From NCBI GenBank assembly GCA_003230795.1, contig QIGM01000394.1, positions 1-7,197 of the forward strand: a stretch of DNA of 7,197 nucleotides. The letters run 5' to 3'. A program made the translations under genes and the position numbers. Below the pieces are notes generated by a model that saw only the letters and a program-made list of their open reading frames with translations, was not told the origin of the DNA and searched no databases. Below are positions 5,514 through 7,197 of this stretch, piece by piece; position 1 is the first letter of the stretch, and the number at the start of each line of letters is the position of its first letter. This stretch comes from a bacterium. Its GTDB lineage: Bacteria; Bdellovibrionota_C; UBA2361; SZUA-149.

Positions 5514-6174
5514 TTAGCTCACGCTGTAGTAACTCTCCAATCGCCTCAAGATAGACTTGGCTATCCCATGGTCTGTCGCTAACTACTTTGAGAGCTTCTT
5601 TTTTGGTTTTAGGATCGTAGAATGGCTTGAGAATTCCGTCAGGCCCCACAAAAAAGGTTTCAGGAAAGCCAGAAACTCCAAACATCGGCGGTAGAGATAT
5701 CTCGGGGTCGAGTAATATCTCAAATGTCAGGCCATGCTTTTTCACAAAAGCCTTCAGCTCCTCTTTGGATCCTGGTGGGTCGACAGATACCGCGACCACC
5801 TCTAGGCCCTTGTCCTTGAAGCTGGCGTGTAATCTCTCAAGCGACGGCATCTCAGCGACACAGGGTGCGCACCAGGTTGCCCAGAAATTTAGCAACAGCA
5901 CTTTCCCTCGGTAATCGGTATCGCTTTTCTTCCCGCCTGCGAGGGACTCTAATTCAAACTCTGGTACTGGGACGACTCTCTCTTCTTTGGACTCTGGAGC
6001 CCTAGTGCCGGCTTCTCTCGTCTCCGCATCCCCGTTTTTAGAACCAGTGCAGGAGGCAGCAAGTAATGCGACCGCAAATAACGCAGCAATGATAACGGTA
6101 ACTTTCAGCCCGGAAACTACCCGCCTGGAAGCTACCAGTGCGACAAATAGAGGTCTTACATTCATTTCGCACAT
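5494..6174 (-). CDS. TlpA/ResA-family thiol-disulfide lipoprotein
   Basis: The 226-aa protein starts with a basic n-region and a hydrophobic core (25-40), ending at the lipobox AASC with Cys42, so it should be lipid-anchored facing the periplasm. A charged linker (44-66) leads to a thioredoxin fold of the AhpC/TSA-redoxin type. VLLLNFWATWCAPC carries the active-site Cys102-x-x-Cys105, and SGFPETFFV holds the cis-proline (Pro171) that packs against it. The family reduces periplasmic disulfides, as in cytochrome c maturation, using electrons from a CcdA/DsbD-type membrane partner that is not in this window. The gene overlaps lgt by 20 bp. The ATG at 6174 and the ATG three codons later are both possible starts. 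The divergent acyltransferase start is only 18 bp away, so the promoter must overlap that coding region. Confident in the family, less so in the exact substrate. Confidence 0.95.
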   Translation of the reverse strand: MCEMNVRPLFVALVASRRVVSGLKVTVIIAALFAVALLAASCTGSKNGDAETREAGTRAPESKEERVVPVPEFELESLAGGKKSDTDYRGKVLLLNFWATWCAPCVAEMPSLERLHASFKDKGLEVVAVSVDPPGSKEELKAFVKKHGLTFEILLDPEISLPPMFGVSGFPETFFVGPDGILKPFYDPKTKKEALKVVSDRPWDSQVYLEAIGELLQRELNDTNPS

Positions 6175-6192
6175 AAGTTAGCCTAGGCCGTG

Positions 6193-6300
6193 ATGCACTT
6201 CAACACAGAGAATCCAAAAGGCCTTGCAGCCATCGTCCTTACCAATCTTTTCAGAGTTTTCCGCTATTTTCTCCGGCTTCTCCCCCACGGCAAATGCTAG
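6193..6300 (+). CDS. N-terminal anchor of the LpxL-type acyltransferase, out of frame with its body
   Basis: The ATG at 6193 (or the GTG at 6190) opens a 35-codon frame ending at TAG 6298-6300. It encodes MHFNTENPKG then a hydrophobic, Arg-studded stretch ending FRYFLRLLPHGK. This looks like the membrane-anchoring start of LpxL/HtrB proteins, which usually precedes the first conserved R-I-A...FP block by about 60 residues. The downstream frame starts with ATG 6294, inside the end of this ORF (ATGCTAG). One additional A in the AAA run at 6292-6294 would join both into one continuous protein. It is therefore either a frameshifted or mis-sequenced gene start, or a coupled leader peptide. A weak TAGG lies 5 nt before the ATG. 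Confidence 0.6.
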   Translation: MHFNTENPKGLAAIVLTNLFRVFRYFLRLLPHGKC

Positions 6301-7197
6301 CACTGGCAACTTGGCTGGGGCAACGCTTTGCCTCACGGCTAAAGCGTGACACGAGAATCGCAGTCGCCCAGCTTAGTGTGGCCTTCCCCGGGGGAGATCC
6401 AAGAGAAGACTGCGGTGCGCCTCAAGACGTTGGGAAGAGCCACCACGCCCTGGTTGAGGATATGTATGGGCATTTTGGTGAATCTGGCGCTGAGTTACTA
6501 ATGATTGACCGCTACTTCGATCAAGGCATCCCCAAAGAGAAACGTGCTAATGCCACTCCCAACTTCCGCTCAATTGGCGACGCTGAGTTCAATGAGGCTA
6601 TCGCAAAAAGGAAAGGCGTCATCGCACTGAGCGGTCATCTTGGCTGTTTTGAGCTAATCGCCGCGCTAGAGACCTATAGGGGGATGACGCTCTCCGTGGT
6701 CGGGCGTATGCCAAACTACCCTTGGCTTGCAAGATTACTCTGCGAGCTACGCGCTGAGTACGGCGTGAAAACTCTTTGGCGCGAGGATCCCGCCGCGATG
6801 CGCAACATCATGCGTGCAATGACTGAAGGGGAAGTGGTTGCAGCGCTAATCGACCAAGATGTAAAGCTCGATAATGAATTCGCTAAGTTCTTCGGCATCC
6901 CCGCAGCCTACCCTCGGGTGCTCGTCTCCCTTGCCATTGCACGTGACATTCCCTTGTTTAGCTCTTTTATTTACAGGGAAAGCCGAATGCAGCACGTTGT
7001 CGTCACCGAACTAATCGAGTACGATGCCAAGGACCCGAATGCCCTGGAGATAATTCTAGAAATATACGGGTCGCGTCTGGAAGCTTTACTCAAGCAGTAC
7101 CCAGAACAATGGCCTTGGTGGCATCGACGTTGGAGACGTCGTCCGGATATCGACTACAAGGAATCGCCCGAAGCACTACTGAGCACAAATGACTATC
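6294..7197 (+). CDS. LpxL/HtrB-family lysophospholipid (lipid A) acyltransferase, runs off right edge
   Basis: The frame is open from ATG 6294 to the window end (301 codons) and covers nearly the whole catalytic domain. The family adds a secondary acyl chain to Kdo2-lipid IVA on the cytoplasmic side of the inner membrane. Visible motifs are RIAVAQLSVAFP (21-32); the catalytic HX4E as His115...Glu120 in SGHLGCFEL; GRMPN (137-141), matching the RP-x-N position; LIDQDV (185-190); FFGIPAAYPRVLVSLA (199-214); and the C-terminal PEQWPWWHRRWRRRP (270-284). Only a short C-terminal tail can be missing. Its ATG has no ribosome binding site, and the natural N-terminal anchor is encoded in another frame just upstream, so this start may be artificial. 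It is divergent from tlpA-lgt. I cannot tell LpxL, LpxM or LpxP apart from sequence alone. Confidence 0.92.
   Translation, partial: MLALATWLGQRFASRLKRDTRIAVAQLSVAFPGGDPREDCGAPQDVGKSHHALVEDMYGHFGESGAELLMIDRYFDQGIPKEKRANATPNFRSIGDAEFNEAIAKRKGVIALSGHLGCFELIAALETYRGMTLSVVGRMPNYPWLARLLCELRAEYGVKTLWREDPAAMRNIMRAMTEGEVVAALIDQDVKLDNEFAKFFGIPAAYPRVLVSLAIARDIPLFSSFIYRESRMQHVVVTELIEYDAKDPNALEIILEIYGSRLEALLKQYPEQWPWWHRRWRRRPDIDYKESPEALLSTNDY

Overview
The window comes from a Gram-negative bacterium of moderate GC content. Three genes support this: a prolipoprotein diacylglyceryl transferase (lgt), a thioredoxin-like lipoprotein (TlpA/ResA family) and a lipid A acyltransferase (LpxL/HtrB family). Acidic TSP3-type repeats and an Lgt with a GDGDYG-type signature would suit a deltaproteobacterial-like lineage (Myxococcota, Bdellovibrionota, Bradymonadota or similar), but that placement is inference. 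No tRNA, rRNA, CRISPR array or insertion sequence was found.

Region 1 (1-1864, minus strand) is a two-gene unit. The first gene is a SpeD (pyruvoyl AdoMet decarboxylase) domain fused to a degenerate spermidine-synthase-like domain. Its stop overlaps the start (TAATG) of a two-TM membrane protein that runs off the left edge. All key SpeD residues are present. The SpeE-like half has lost its glycine-rich nucleotide motif and several active-site residues.

Region 2 (1865-3773, plus strand) is divergent from region 1. It holds two exported proteins: a probable lipoprotein with three acidic calcium-binding TSP3-like modules, and a secreted six-cysteine protein with an Ig/FN3-like beta region. The lipoprotein's signal-peptide n-region is built from a 3 x 18-bp tandem repeat.

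Region 3 (3774-4566, plus strand) is an apparent insertion of a small two-gene cassette: a 72-aa protein followed by a DUF6036/MNT-like nucleotidyltransferase. A consensus extended -10 box sits so close to the first ATG that the transcript should be leaderless, and nested inverted repeats lie upstream. The arrangement resembles a nucleotidyltransferase toxin-antitoxin module.

Region 4 (4567-7197) is an envelope locus. On the minus strand tlpA overlaps lgt by 20 bp, and a possible 42-aa ORF follows. Divergently, an LpxL-type acyltransferase starts only 18 bp from the tlpA start and runs off the right edge. Its N-terminal anchor is in a different frame from its body, so it is either frameshifted or translationally coupled. 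Lgt would lipidate TlpA and, if it is a lipoprotein, the TSP3 protein of region 2.

The two most unusual items are the SpeD / dead-SpeE fusion coupled to a membrane protein, and the leaderless nucleotidyltransferase cassette.
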